DNA from: Orientallactaga sibirica | Taxonomy: Eukaryota > Chordata > Mammalia > Rodentia > Dipodidae | Length of the DNA stretch: 64,000 nucleotides | Assembly (NCBI GenBank): GCA_036365145.1 | Contig: JAEOAD010001176.1 | Location: 248,001-312,000, forward strand | Reading direction: 5' to 3' | Shown here: positions 1 to 12,797 of the stretch, one piece after another | Layout: the number at the start of each line of letters is the position of its first letter | Numbering within the stretch: the first letter of the stretch is position 1 | Made by a program: the position numbers and the translations under genes | The notes under the pieces: model-generated | Databases searched by the model: none | Told to the model about the DNA's origin: nothing | What the model saw: the letters and a program-made list of their open reading frames with translations, nothing else

Positions 1-46
1 GCTTAGGAGGCAGGTGCCTTAACCACTAAGCCATCTCTCCAGCCCC
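1..46 (-). repeat. tRNA-headed SINE, head fragment
   Basis: The reverse complement reads as the SINE head GGGGCTGGAGAGATGGCTTAG followed by the tRNA-like A-box region. The rest of the element lies outside the window. The same head recurs about 25 times in the window. Confidence 0.85.
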
Positions 47-537
47 ATAGGTCACTCTTTTGAACTTTTCCATCACCTTCTAACTGCCACTGTCATGCCA
101 TTGCTGCTCCTGCTGCCTTCTCTTCATATTGCCACTTCAGCCCTCTCTACCTATGATAAAGATCACATTCAGAAAAGCAATGATGCACCATTCTTTGTAG
201 GTACTTATAAGACTTTTGGGAAGATTAAGTGAGATAATATTTACTTTTCTCAGATGATGTGGGACACAGTGCTTAGTTAAAATAACTATTATTTCATCTA
301 AAAATGAGTGACAAGGGATGGGGTAAGAAATAAACAGATACAGTTATGGTTTAAACTTCCAGGGTCTCTAAAGTGAAGGTGAGAAGATGCCGATCTTAGT
401 GTTATGGGAATCCTTCCTCCATGGCAGCTAATGTCCTTTGGGTGACAGGAGTGTGTTGGTGTCTCTTCTCATACTTCAGAAATGTACCCATACCTTTTCA
501 TTATTTTGACAGGAGAGGCTCAGATTGAAATGTCATA
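47..537. other. 5' flank of the first OR pseudogene
   Basis: No repeat or separate gene is recognised here. The last 30 nt contain a pyrimidine-rich tract ending in ACAG (AG at 511-512), a plausible 3' splice site ahead of the OR start at 538, as in the other four OR copies. The promoter-like block seen upstream of the other copies would fall outside the window. Confidence 0.5.
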
Positions 538-1464
538 ATGGAGAACAGCACTATGGTGAATGAGTTTGTACTCTTGGGATTGACTGCCATTCCAGAGCTG
601 CAAGTGCCTTTGTTCCTGACATTCACCCTCATCTATCTCATTACTCTCACTGGGAACCTGGGCATGATCATGTTGATCTGGCTGGACTCCAGTCTCCACA
701 CCCCCATGTATCTTCTCCTCAGTAACCTGTCTCTGGTGGACTGTGTTTACTCCTCTGCTGTGACTCCCAAGGTGATAGCTGGGTTTCTGGCAGGGGATAA
801 AGTGATCTCCTATGGGGGATGTATTGCTCAGATGTTTTTCTTTGTGACTTTTGCCAGTGTTGACTGTTTTCTACTTGCTGTCATGGCTTTTGATCTTCAT
901 GCTGCAGTATATAAACTCTTACACCACCACCATGACGACCAGTGTTTGTGCTCACATGGTGATTGGCTGCTATGCATGCAGCTCTGTTGAATCTGCCATC
1001 TACATTGGGTTTATCTTTGATCTTTCCTTCTACCATTCAAATGTGGTCCATCACTTTTTCTGTGATATCCTCCCAGTGCTGGCCCTCTCCTGCTCTGATA
1101 TCTATGTAAATGAGATTGTGCTGTTTATCTTAACATCATTCAATGTCTTGTTATCATGACCTCCTATCTGTTTATATGCATTGCCATTGTGAGGATGCAC
1201 TCAGCAGAAGGACGACAAAAAGCCTTCTCCACCTGTGAATCTCACCTCACTGTGGTGACCATATTCTATGGAACTATAATCTTCATGTACTTGCAGCCCA
1301 GTTCCAGTCATTCTATGGACAAGGATGAAATGGCATCAGTGTTCTACACGATAGTCATTCCCATGTTGAACCCTATTGTCTACAGTTTAAGGAATAAAGA
1401 GGTTAACAATGCCTTCAAGAAAGCCATTGAGAAGATGAAGACACTGTTTGGCATGAAATTTTAA
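538..1464 (+). pseudogene. Olfactory receptor pseudogene, OR5B-like, two frameshifts
   Basis: This is a seven-transmembrane odorant receptor relic. The start MENST with an N-glycosylation site, the TM1 GN motif, HTPMY after TM1, HHFFCDI in extracellular loop 2, KAFSTC before TM6 and [12 protein letters not shown] in TM7 are all readable, but in different frames. Alignment to the intact copy at 23965 shows a net 5-nt deletion near 905-912 (just after the TM3 motif) and a deletion of about 10 nt near 1150-1158 in TM5; a stop follows at 1157-1159. The TM3 MAYDRY motif has decayed to MAFDLH, which also argues for loss of function. The last frame runs to a normal TAA at 1462. Its amino end ([18 protein letters not shown]) differs from the other copies, so it belongs to a separate subclade. 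Sequencing error could explain one indel but hardly both plus the DRY change. Confidence 0.9.
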
Positions 1465-1696
1465 TTAGGGGCATTACTTAATTTGTATACTTAATCAGCT
1501 GCTGTTGTGCATCAAATTTCTCCAAAATATCATGATTTAAGACAATGGTTTACTATCTTACATAATTGTGTGAGCAAGCCACTCATTTGTTACTTTCATC
1601 TGGGCTCACACCTGAAGTCTTGTGTATTTTAGAAGGTAAGCTGAACTTAGAGATTTCTGATGGTGTCATTCACATCTCTGGAAGTACATGTTGGCT

Positions 1697-1867
1697 ATTT
1701 TTTTTTTTTTTTTTTTTTTTTTTTGGTTTTTTGAGGTAGGGTTTTACTCTAGTCCAGGCTGACCTGGAATTCACTCTGTCTTTTCAGGGTGGCCTTGAAC
1801 ACACGGCGATCCTTCTACCTCTGCCTCCCGAGTGCTGGGATTAAAGGCATGTGCCACCATGCCCGGC
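1697..1867 (-). repeat. B1 SINE (7SL-derived), full length, antisense
   Basis: A poly-T run is followed by the reverse complement of B1, ending GTGCCACCATGCCCGGC. It is flanked by a duplication of about 16 nt, ATGTTGGCTATTTTTT, seen near 1689 and at 1868, so it is an independent insertion. Confidence 0.92.
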
Positions 1868-2458
1868 ATGTTGGCTATTTTTTTAGATCTATTTTATTCA
1901 TCTACCTAGTATCTCTTATCCTCCAGTGTCCGGACCATATCCCTTGCATGGCATCATCAAGCCAGCCTTTCCAAAGTCTGAAGGTAAAAGTGAAAGAGCT
2001 CTTCACGCCTAGACCACAAGCTCACACCTTTTGTCCATCACCCTGTATGGATTAACTCAAGGCAAATGTTTCTTTTATAGTTGTGTATGTAGAGTTCCTA
2101 CCTCTTGAGAAAAGGAAAGTCAAAGAACTTTTGGTCATATGATAAATTTGGTACCATTAGATTAAGGTTAATCTAGAGTAATTGGGTAAGAAGGTAATAT
2201 ATAGTTACACAAACAACTTCTTTCTCAAGCATAAATAGCTAATGTAGCTGTGTGAAAATGAAGTATCATGTCTTCTATGACATCTCTGCCATTCTGGAAT
2301 GATGGTTCTGTTCACATTGCTTCTTTCCATCATCTCTCAGAGGGTTGAAGTCTATCCTCATGAGGATGGTTTTACCTGAATGAAAAAACAAAGAGAAGAA
2401 ATTGAAGAATATAAAGCACAATATTTACAAAGTGAAGTCTGAAATTTTGTCCTCTCTA

Positions 2459-2630
2459 TTTGCAAGGAGACAGAGAGAGGGAGAGAGAGAGGAACCTCTT
2501 GCCACTGTAAATGAATTCCAGATACATATGCTACTTGGTGCATCTGGCTTTATGTGAGTACTAGAGAATTGAACACAGGCCAGCAGACTTTGAATGCAAG
2601 TGCCCTTAATTGCTGAGCCATCTCTCCAGC
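2459..2630 (-). repeat. tRNA-headed SINE, antisense
   Basis: It ends in GCCATCTCTCCAGC (reverse of the SINE head) and starts with a GA-rich tail. The target duplication TCCTCTCTA is present at 2450-2458 and 2631-2639. Confidence 0.88.
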
Positions 2631-2639
2631 TCCTCTCTA

Positions 2640-3890
2640 AAGTTGTCAAGTGGTTTAGAATTTTAAAATTCTTAAGAAATTAGTTCATATCACAGCAATA
2701 AGATATTTTATCCAATCATGAATTCTATTCAAAAAGATTTCTTACAATGTTTTCCTAGGTTATTTAGCAGTGCAACAAAATCAAAACTAGATCATTCATC
2801 ATCAATACAAAAACTATCATATGAGATACTTCTCTAGACGAAGGGCCTAGAGTAATGACCACTGATATTCATCACCAATATTCTATTAACAAATACACTT
2901 TCTCACTCATGTAGGAAATTGGGTCATGAGACAAATCATCACCATTTCTTAAAAGGTATCTATCAAACACACACAAAAAACCATTACTTATAGCCTTTGG
3001 GTTTAAACATTCAGGATTCTGTGAATAAATCTTATTAATCTACAGGTATTAGAGCTGTCTATTTTATTGAAGTATGAATGAGTGACAAACTTTTACACCA
3101 AGATATTGTGTCTACTAACATTTGCTTCATCATTCCACAAGACTGATATATTTTAGTTTTATCTTGGTAGGACTGGATTGAATGCTTTCTTAGCTTCATA
3201 GAATCACTAGGCTCTAGAGTGCAGAGGTCCTGTGACCTGTACAGTGATGCTTTTGGGTGTGAATATCCATCTTAGCCTTTCTGCAAGTAAGCTATTTGAA
3301 AAATTTTTGTGATAGAGTTGGTATAATTGTTTTATCTAGATTACAGTATAATAGTATAATATAGTTGAGAAGATTGAATTAAATGAGATGATAAATCATG
3401 AGAGCCTTTGTATTTACACAAATGTATACTGGTATTATGGGACAATTAACTGAGATATTTTAGAAAATTAAATTTACTAAACAAAAAGGAGATGGTGATA
3501 ATGTGGAGCCAGTAGGCATATAGGGAGTTGGGAGGGGGAAGCATTATATTTTGCCCTTCTTTCAGATGTAAAGGAATTTTCAAGTACATTCATTCCAAAT
3601 GTCTCTGGAGGACATATCACTTATTGCTTTCACAGTGCTCTTTAAAATCTAGTCAAGATATGTGAATAAGCTAGACATACTAGTAATATCACCCAGAAAA
3701 AAAGAGAAGTAGATTGGATGAGTGCATGGACAGTGATTAGCTTGTTATAATGACATGGAAAACCATGGATAAGAAGTTTAAAACACAGTTTAATACAAAA
3801 TACATTTGCAGTGTATAATCATTCTACAGAAATGAAGGCTCATTTATGATCTCTAGTAATTGATCAAAATTTCTTCTGTAGGGAGAGACA
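2640..3890. other. Unassigned intergenic sequence
   Basis: AT-rich sequence with no coding potential, recognisable SINE or clear LTR. It may be old decayed repeat. Confidence 0.4.
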
Positions 3891-3899
3891 GACATGTTT

Positions 3900-5548
3900 C
3901 TGAAGGATGAGAATTCTCTCTGCCCCACTACTGAACCTGTACACCTTCACCACGAGCATTGCTAAACATGTGAACAGTTAGGTTTGTGAAGAACACAAAT
4001 CCTCATTTGTTCACCCCTCCTCCCAGTGCTGTGTGTACCCACACCACCTGCCATTGTGATAAGGAAGGATAAAAAGGTTCAGGACTAGTGTTACAGCACC
4101 CACAATTTTTATCTGAATCTGACTAAGGTGTACACAAATCCTCTTCATTCACCCTGTGAGAGTGTATGGAATGAGACACTATAATTGCATCTAGTATTCA
4201 GTTATAGCATTCAGAATCTCCTCAGGAGTCCTCTTATCTCCACCATGTGGGCATAACTGGCCACTGGGACTAGGACCTGTGCTGAATTTCAGCATCAAGA
4301 TTCTCTTTATCATCCCTCCCCCACACAGTGGGGTCACTCACAATCTCCCATTTGGGTGGAGACCCAAGAGTACATCCAATCACAGAAGAAACCCAATCGA
4401 GAGCACTAAATTTATGCCACCCATGAAGCAGTATTAAGTACCTCTAAAACAGAACCTCAGTTACCACAGAGCAGAACAAACTACACTGAACAAAAAGAAA
4501 CCTAAAATACCATTCCAGGTACTCAGTCAGCATGGGTGTGCCAGAGAGACCTAAACAAAGTGCTATCTCTAGATATGTGTATCTCAAATTAGCATGAAAA
4601 ACCAAGCCAATACATTTCCCCAAGAAATACCTACCCAATAAAAAAGGATGCTTATGAAAGCTGCCTATAACAAACTCCCAAGAGCTCAACAGAATGACTA
4701 TAAATATGTTTAATAACTTAAAGAATACACAGATAAATCCATGAATGAATGGTGAATAAGTTTAAAGAGGATATAAATTGCTAAATGAAATGAGGAGGAC
4801 TAATTAGGTTATAAAGATGAAACTCACAAAAGAGATAGAAATTCTAAGGAAAAACAAACACAAATAAAGCTGGAAATGAAAAGTATAGCAAGTCAAACTA
4901 AAAGCCTCACCAATAGAATTGATTGAGTGGAAGACAGCCTTAAATATAGAGCAATTAGACCAATTAGTCAAAGCCCATGAGAAGTTAAAAAAATATGAAC
5001 AGAACATGATGGAAATGTGTGACATTTTAAAAGTCCAAATTTCCATACTTTGGGCATACAAGAAGGAGAAGAACTTCAGGCCAGTGACATAGAATATATT
5101 TTTAGTAAAATTATATAAGAAAAATATCTAAATCCAAGGAAAGAGATGCCCATCCATGTACAAGAGGCACACACAACCCTAAATTTAAAGTGCTAGAAAA
5201 GAAATTATTCAAGTCATATTATAGTCAAAACATTAAATATACAGAACAAAGGAAAGGGTTCTGAAAGCTGCAAAAAAGAATACATTATTACATATAAAGG
5301 CAGACTCATCAGAATAACAGCCAATTTTAAATGGAGATACTAAAAGCTGGAAGGGTACAAAATGATGTATTTCAAATACTGAAAGATCCAGCTGACAAGG
5401 AAATATTCTCACCAAATCTATGTCTTGTAATAGAAGGAGAAAGAAAAAAGTTCCATGATAAAAACAGGTTAAGAGAATTTGTGAGCATTAAGCAAAGGAT
5501 ACTGAATGGAACAATACACTGAGAAGAAGAATAACCATATTCAAGAAA
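3900..5548 (+). mobile_element. LINE-1, 5' UTR and ORF1/inter-ORF remnant
   Basis: A and C rich text at 3900-4600 resembles a second copy at 27300-28385 (shared phrases about cattle of CATCCAGATTC-type and CACCATGTGGGCA motifs). It is followed by A-rich ORF1-like coiled-coil coding sequence broken by stops (about 4680-5060), and by a stretch near 5245-5520 resembling old L1M/HAL1 inter-ORF sequence. It stops abruptly at the MaLR LTR at 5549, and L1 ORF2 text resumes at about 7083 in the same orientation. No intact ORF remains. Confidence 0.7.
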
Positions 5549-5900
5549 TGTGGTGATTTGATTCAGGTGTCCCCTGTAACCTTAGTTGTTCTGAATGCTA
5601 GGTCTCCAGCTGATGACAATTTGGAATTAAAGCTTCCTGGAGACAGTGTATTGTTGGAGGTGGGCTTATGGGTGTTAAAACCAGAATCCTTTTGCTACTG
5701 TTTGGCATATTTTCCTGTTGATGTTGTCCAACTGATGTTGTCCAAGAAGTGATTTCAACCCTCTGCACATGTCATCATTTCCCCTTGCTATCCTGGAGCT
5801 TCCTTTTGAGTCTGTAAGTCAAAATAAACCTCTTTTTTCTTTCCCACAAGCTACTCCTTGTCAGGTGTTTCCTACCAGCAATGTGAAATTGACTGCAACA
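5549..5900 (+). mobile_element. ERVL/MaLR-type 5' LTR
   Basis: It begins TGTGGTGATTTGATTC and ends GACTGCAACA, i.e. TG...CA termini. It has an AATAAA-type poly(A) signal at about 5823 and a length of 352 bp. The termini match those of the solo LTR at 34783-35111. Internal MaLR-like sequence follows directly, so this is a 5' LTR and not a solo LTR. Confidence 0.8.
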
Positions 5901-7075
5901 GTAAAGTTGGTACTGAGCAGTGATGATATTATTGCTAGAATCCTGACTGTGTAGCTTTGGCCTTTTGGAACCTCTTTGCAGGAGAAATGTGGATGAATTT
6001 GAAACCTTGGCCTAAGAGATGCTTTGTAGTGCTGGACTATTCTGGTCAGAGTTGAAAGACCTGAATGTAGTAAGAACTATGGACTATGAGATTTGGCTTA
6101 TGAGAGTGCCTGGACTGGGCTAGAAGTAGTTTGTATGAGAGGCTTTCTATTATGTCTGTGTCCTGAGAACTTGTGCAGGTTTGCATTGTGTAGAAATGTA
6201 ATGGTGTGAGCAGAGGGATATGGCACAGAAATAAGTCTTTGGACCAAAACTGCTGTCTGTTCAGCTGTAATTATATGAGAGATTACAACCATTGAGTTTG
6301 GGCCAGCTGACCTGCATTGGGACAATAGAATGAATGCAGAGTCTTTTGAAGGGGCCTGAATGCTGAAGGATTGTCTTGTTCTCCAAAGTCTGCTTTATTT
6401 CCCCAAGGGTTAACAAATTGGTAACCCACCTGGTATTATGGAGTATAAGAAATGCAGGAAAGAATCTGAGCATGGTGGGACATGCCTTTAATCCTAGAAC
6501 TCTGTAGGCAGAGGTAGAAGGATCACTGTGAGTTTGAGGTCACCCTGAGAATATAGAATGAATTCCAGGTCATCCTGTGCTAGAGTGAGACCCTACCTTG
6601 AACCCCCTCCCCCCAAAAAAAACCAGGAAACAAAACAAAACAAAACAAACAACAACAACAAAACAAAGAAATGCAGGAAAGAGAAGGTCATTGAACTTGT
6701 AACACGGGTTTGTGTTTTGGAAATGGCCATGGTCAGTATGAAGCAGGCTTGATGGATTACCTTCATGGAGACCTGATGGAGCCATGAGGATAAACCATGG
6801 GTTGAAATGGAAACCCAATGGAGATGCCAGAACCATGAGATGGCTGCTAAGGAGAGCTTCCAGCCCCAGATGAAGTTTTCCAGGACGGTGAATAGCCTAG
6901 GTGGAGGGGCAGAATTGGAATTCCAGACACTTGTTGCTATTTAGAATTATTGGACTTGGAGACTTGTCACTGGCTAGAGTTGTTGGACTTGGAGCTATGG
7001 AGTTTGATATTGCCCTGCTTGTTTTAAATATTATATTGTTGAATATTTCTTTGCTATGCCACAATTCACCAAGTA
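5901..7075 (+). mobile_element. MaLR internal region (non-coding)
   Basis: It starts GTAAAGTTGGTACTGAGCAG and continues with TGTGTAGCTTTGGCCTTTTG, text typical of MaLR internal sequence after the 5' LTR. It has no gag or pol reading frame, as expected for non-autonomous MaLR. A B1 is inserted at 6464-6664. A 3' LTR is not visible; the element seems truncated near 7075 where L1 sequence resumes. Confidence 0.65.
6464..6664 (+). repeat. B1 SINE, diverged, sense
   Basis: B1 text (GCATGGTGGGACATGCCTTT ... GAGACCCTACCTTGAA) ends in an A/C-rich tail of AAACA units. The flanking duplication AAGAAATGCAGGAAAGA lies at about 6448 and 6666. Confidence 0.9.
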
Positions 7076-7575
7076 GATATTTCAATTCTGAACATATATG
7101 CACCAAACATATATGCACCTAATTTTATAAAATGAAATATACTAGATATAAAGACAGAGATAAATTCCAATATAATACCAGTGGGTGACTACAGGACCCC
7201 ACTATCACCAATAGACAGATCATCTAGACAGACAATAAACAGAGAAACAACAGGATGCCAGACAAAGCGGATCTAATAGAACTTTTATAGAACATTCCAT
7301 CCAAACACTACAGAATGCATCTTCTTCTGAGCACTCCATGGAACTTTCTCTAGATCACACATTAGGACACAAAGCAAGTCTCAAAACATTTAGAAACATT
7401 GACATAACTTCTTGTATTTCATATGACCACAATGCAATGAATCTAGAAATCAATAAGACAAACTAGAAAACAAGCAAATTCCTGGAGATTGAACAATACA
7501 CAGTTAAATAATCAATGGGCCATTTAAAAATTCAAAAAGAAAATAAAATAACTTCCTAAAATAAAATGAAAACAA

Positions 7576-7782
7576 GGGCTGGAGAGATGGCTTAGCAGTT
7601 AACACTTGCCTGTGAAGCCTAAGGATCCTGGTTCAAGGATCAAATCTCCAGGACCCAGATGTACAAGGGGGTGCATGCACCTGGAATTTGAGTGCAGTGG
7701 CTGGAGGCCCTGGCATTTCCATTCTCTCTCTCTCTACCTGTTTATTTCTGTACCTCTCTCTCAAATAAATAAATAAAATATT
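7576..7782 (+). repeat. tRNA-headed SINE inserted in L1
   Basis: Head GGGCTGGAGAGATGGCTTAG, CT-rich body and (AAAT)n tail. The duplication AAAATGAAAACAA flanks it on both sides. Confidence 0.93.
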
Positions 7783-8875
7783 TAAAATGAAAACAAAAAC
7801 AACATATGAAAATCAATTGGACACAATGAAGGCAGTCCTAAGAGGGAAACTTATAACTTGAAATGCCTTCATAACAAAACAGAGAAATGTCAAATAAGTA
7901 ATTTAATGATGCATCTGAATGTCTTGAAAAAATAAGAACAAATTCCAAAATACTAGACAGAAAGAAATAAGCAACGCCAGGGCAGAAATCAGTGAACTAG
8001 TAACAACAATAGCAAAAACCAAAAGAATTAATGAAACGGAGTTAGTTTTTTATGAAAGACCAAACAAGATTGGCAAACCCTTAGACAAATTAACCAAAAG
8101 AAAGAGCTATGTCAGCCTGGGATAGTGAGACCCTCCCTTGAAATAAACAAAGAAGAAAAAAGAAACAAAGAGATACTTTAATCAATAAGATTAGAGAATA
8201 AAAAGGAGACATTATAATAAACAAAAATGAAATTAAGTCATAAGGAACTATTTCAATACCATAGGTTCTATAAAATTGGAAAATAAATGGATTAATTTCA
8301 TGATGCATATGCACTACCAAAGTTAAACCAAGATGAGCTAAGTAATATAATAAGTTTTATAATAATCAATGAGTTTGAGGCAGTAATTACTAACCTCCAA
8401 ATCAAAAAAGTCCAGATAGGGCCACTGCAGAATTATATTAGAACTTTATCAAAGAACTAAAACCACTGCTTCTCATATTGTGCCATAAAATTGAAATGAA
8501 AATATTTCCTGATTCTGTGAAGCCTGCATTACCAGCAAAACCAGACAGAGATAAAATGAATAAACCAATATTCCTGATGAACATAAGTATAAGAATTCTC
8601 AATAAAATACTTGCAAACCAAATTCAAGACCATAACAAAAAGGTCATTTACCTTGATCAAGTAGGATTCATTTCTGAAATGTAGGGATGGCTCAACATAT
8701 GGAAATTAATGAAATTACATAAGTAGCACAAGGAACAGAAATAATATGATTAACTCAATTGGTGAAGAAAATGCCTTTTACAAAAATCCAAATCCTGTCA
8801 TGATAAAAAAAATGCAAAGATCAGCAATGGAAAGATTATAATGGATTAGTATTATCTCAACATAATAAAGACTAT

Positions 8876-8877
<2 letters not shown>

Positions 8878-8914
<37 letters not shown>
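8878..8914 (+). repeat. (GT)n microsatellite
   Basis: Uninterrupted dinucleotide tract of about 18 units within the L1 ORF2 remnant. Confidence 0.95.
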
Positions 8915-8917
<3 letters not shown>

Positions 8918-9877
8918 ACATCCCTATTGCCAACATCATACTAAAATGAATAAAACTCAAAACATTCCTGCTAAGACCTGGAAGAAGAAGAAGACCAGGG
9001 TATCCATTCTCCCTCCTGTTACTTAACATAGTACTATACATCTTAGCTAGAGTAGCTAGAATTATAAGTCAACAGAAAGAAACAAAAGGGATGCAAATTC
9101 AAAAGGAAGAAGTGACACTATCTTTAGTTGTAGATGATATGATTATGTATATGAGATCATAAAGACTCCATAAGTCTTCTTATATATCAATAACACATCC
9201 TAAGGGAGAAATTATGGGTGCTGTTTCAATCATAATAGCCACAAGAATTAATTTATCAGATATTCTCTAAGGAATTGAAAGAGGTTTAAAATAAAAACTT
9301 TAAAATGCTGAAGAAAAAAATTAAGAAAGACATCAGAAGATGGAAATATCGCTCATACTTGTAGATTTGAGGAACTAATATTATAAAAATAGCTATGATT
9401 CCCAAAAGTAATATGTAGATTCAGCAAAATCCCAATCAAAATTCCAGTACTATTCCTCACAGAAGCATCAAAAATAATTTTTAAATTTATATTGAAGCAC
9501 AAAGATCCTGTATAGCCAAAACAATCTTCAGCAAAAAGAATATTGCTGAAGACATCATTATACCCAAATTCAAGTTTTAAATAGCATGGCACTGACAGAG
9601 ATACAGACATGTAATTCAACAGAACAGAATAGAATAGGGGACCCAGCTAAAATTAATGTAACTACAGCTACCTGATTTTTGATAATGCCAAAAATTCACA
9701 TTGGAGGAAAGATAGCATTTCTAACAGATGGTGTTGAGAAAACTGCATATCTACATATAGAAGAATGAATCTAGATACTTATATCTCATTCTGCACAAAA
9801 ATGAACTTCAAATGGATTTAGGACCTTAATGTAAGGCCAAAAACTCTGAAATTACTACAGGAAAAAGTATGGTAAAC

Positions 9878-10524
9878 TGTGGGTCCTTGCTACTCCCAGG
9901 AGTCATTGGCTACTGACGTCCCAGGTGCAAGAGGAGCTGAGGGGAGCAGGGTCTTTGAGCGGGTGAGTGCAGCTGGGAATGAACCACCTAGAGATGGGAT
10001 GGAGTGCTTTAATTTATTCAAAAGGGGAGTGGGCTTATAAACACTTGAGAAAGGTTGAGAAGGCACATACAGATCATAAGGTGATTGGTTGGATACATAA
10101 GCTTATGGGTTGCTATCTAATTGACTGGTGTTGGAAGGCAGAAGTTGCAAGGAAGACAACAGAAGTGGTGGGAAAAGCTATGTGACTTCAGCCACATATT
10201 GGATGGCTATAGCTGCAAGGAGATTGCTTACTACCATATAAGGTCTCTTGGGCATCTGGCCACAAGGTCAGGAACTGCAGAATCTATGCGGACTATGGAG
10301 TCCTCAGGTGCTTTGGGATGGGGGAGGGCCCTCTGGTTCTGTCTCCTCTGGGTGAAGATGGGGCACACTATGACCTTGTGAAAAGGGAGGGCCAGCTCCA
10401 TTGCCAGAGAGGGTTCCTGACCATAAGGCCAGTTGCAACCTCCACAGCCCAAGGTCCCCAGCCATGTCCAACAGCCCAGGCCAGCTTCCTCACAGTCCCA
10501 GCCCATGTTTAGCAATGTCCAACA
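9878..10524 (-). mobile_element. Solo LTR, class II ERV-like, inserted in L1
   Basis: A 647-bp block interrupts L1 ORF2 text and is bounded by TG...CA and an exact 6-bp target duplication, GTAAAC, at 9872-9877 and 10525-10530. Six-base duplications are typical of class II (ERVK-like) integration. A TTTATT at about 10012 would be the poly(A) signal if the LTR points to the minus strand, so that orientation is inferred. No internal retroviral genes are present. Apparent short ORFs inside it are chance. Confidence 0.87.
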
Positions 10525-12650
10525 GTAAACACTTCACAATATAATTATAGGAACAGACTTTCTGAGTAGGACCCTGATAGCTCAGGAAATAAGGCAAGCA
10601 GTCAATATATCAACCTCATGAAATTAAAAAAAAAAAAAAACCTATCATATAGCAGGAAAATTGTCAACTGAATCAAGAGATAATCTATAGAATGGGGGAA
10701 AATCTTCAACAGCTATATGTCTGTAAGAGGGTTCATATCTAGAATATGTAAGGAACTCAAAAAACCAAGCAATAAAAAATCATACAACTCAATAAAAAAG
10801 ATAGTTCTCAAACAAAAAATACAAAAAACCCCTAAAAAATGTTCTACACCTTTAGTGTTGGGGAAATGCAAATTAAAAACTATATTCAGAACCTATCTTA
10901 CTCATATCACAATGGTTGCCACCAAAAAAATCAAAATCAAGTGCCAACAAATTTTGGTGAGAGTGTGTGGTATGTGGAAACTTGATTCACTGTTGGTGGG
11001 AGTGTAAATTGGTACAATCACTATGAAATCAGTGTGGAGGTTCCTCAAAACCTTAAAAATAGATATACCATATGACCCAAATTTATAGTGCCTGGGCATA
11101 TACCCTAAGGCTCTATACCCTACTTCAGAGATACTTGTTTATTAATGTTTCTAGGTTATAACATAATTCTAAATGAATGGATGATGACGATATGATACAT
11201 TATATGATGTAATCTTATTCATCTCTAAAAATGAAATTATGAAGTATTCAGGAAAAAATATTATACTGTCAGGTAACAGGGTTACATAAAGACCAGAACT
11301 GCATGTTGTCTCCCCTATGTGGATCCTGGCATTGAACTTTTAGATAAGTATTTAATATGAAATGTGTCAGTACCAGAGTGCAATTAGATAAAGCATGGGC
11401 CATGAAGGGTAAGAGCATAGAGGGCTTTAGGGGAGGTGATAGCAGAAGCATAAGTAGAGGGACAGAATACTGGGGGTAGAAAGACATAAGGGTAGTTAGG
11501 GAAGGAGAATGGAAAAGAGGCCAGGGTGGGGAAGATTTATCTAAAGCTAAAGATGATATGAATGAGCTATATGGAAACCTATTAATTTGTTGGGTAACTA
11601 AAATTAAAATTTAATCCATAGTTTGTCATTGGAAAATACCAGTGGCAGGGTTTCAAAATCTCCCAAAGAGTTGTTGATCAGGGAGGCCCATGAGACCCTC
11701 CACCAATCCTCTTGGTTCCCCCCCCCAGACCTAGAGTGTAGAGCCTACTGCTGAAGATACAGCATGATTCACTTGCTAGACCCTGATAAATCAAGCTCGT
11801 ATGGACTTGGAAGCCTCTACCCTGCCTGGCTAGCTGCCACACTGCTGGACAGAGCTATGTAGCCTCTGGAGGAGAAAACCCATAAATATTATTAATAAGC
11901 AAAGAACCCCACAAATGATATAACTGGTCAAGCAGGAAAGATAAGACCATCAGTGCAATAGTGGCATAACTAATATGGGGGTAACCAAATGCTCTGAGTG
12001 GATTTGAGGCCTGGTTTATGGGAGCGAATTTAAGCCTGGTACTAAAAACTTATTCTAATAAGCCTATGGCTTGGAATGTCATAGGCACTAGGGGGCAATC
12101 TAATACTGTCGTTGGGCTCAATGTATGTTGTACTGTTCAAATTCCCCATTGATCACAGAGTAGTGCTCCTCTCATTTTGTTCAGAGAAGCTTCCTTTTGC
12201 AGATGGTGGTGACTACTGGGGAGACTTGGTCTCATCAAAATACTGAAAATAAATAACAGTTAATGCTCAGCATTAAATAAGACATCTCCATGACACCTGC
12301 CAAGGCTCAGGGAACATTGCAAAAGGGGTGGCTGAAAGAATGTAAGAACCAGAACCAGTGCTTTGGAATATGGCACTCCAGACACATTGTGGCCATTGCA
12401 TTCAAGACGTCAAAGCAGCTGTCATTACCTGCACAATATTGAGCCCATCAACATGTTATCATTGATGATGAAGGAAGACAAAAAGTAAAATGAAGAAGAC
12501 ATCAAAATACTAGAAGGACTGGTTTGAGGGAGGAAGAGGGGTCAGTGGAAGGGGTATAGGAGATGGGACAGGAGATAGGAATGGGAGGGGACTGATCAAC
12601 ATTCTTTTTGTACATGTATAACAAATTAAAAGTTTTTTGTACTTTAGTTC
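10525..12650 (+). mobile_element. LINE-1 ORF2 3' end and rodent-type 3' UTR
   Basis: L1 C-terminal ORF2 text continues to about 11240 (the segments AACTCAAAAAACCAAGC, GGTGAGAGTGTGTGG and CTTGATTCACTGTTGGTGGG are typical). A 3' UTR follows with CACTTGCTAGACCCTGATAA and AAGCCTCTACCCTGCCTGGC, and a G-rich end at 12520-12600. It ends in a short A-rich segment near 12640. Homologous 3' UTR ends occur at 47440, 50060 and 52840-53470. Confidence 0.83.
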
Positions 12651-12797
12651 TTCCAAGAGATATATGTCATTTTCTATCTCAGTCATGAAACTTTTGGGCT
12701 TTGTGTCATTCTACATGCACCTTTTTTCTCTCTAGATGTTAAAGGATATAATTTCATCTATGAAGTGTCTATTTTGTAAATGAAGGGATATAGTTAC

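Larger units (their letters stand above)
7083..9877 (+). mobile_element. LINE-1 ORF2 (endonuclease and reverse transcriptase), decayed
   Basis: Continuation of the L1 from 5548. Interrupted frames give endonuclease-region text (a GDYRTPLS-like segment near 7170), then reverse-transcriptase landmarks: LMNISIRILNKILANQIQ and DQVGFISEM (8560-8684), and a VVDDMIMYM version of the RT FADD box near 9130. Many stops and frameshifts show it is long dead. A tRNA-headed SINE sits at 7576-7782 and a (GT)n tract at 8878-8914. The copy is cut at 9877 by a solo LTR and resumes at 10525. Confidence 0.88.

Noticed and set aside
10121..10515. Overlapping open frames of 64-94 residues on both strands
   Set aside because: They lie wholly inside the solo LTR at 9878-10524, which is non-coding.
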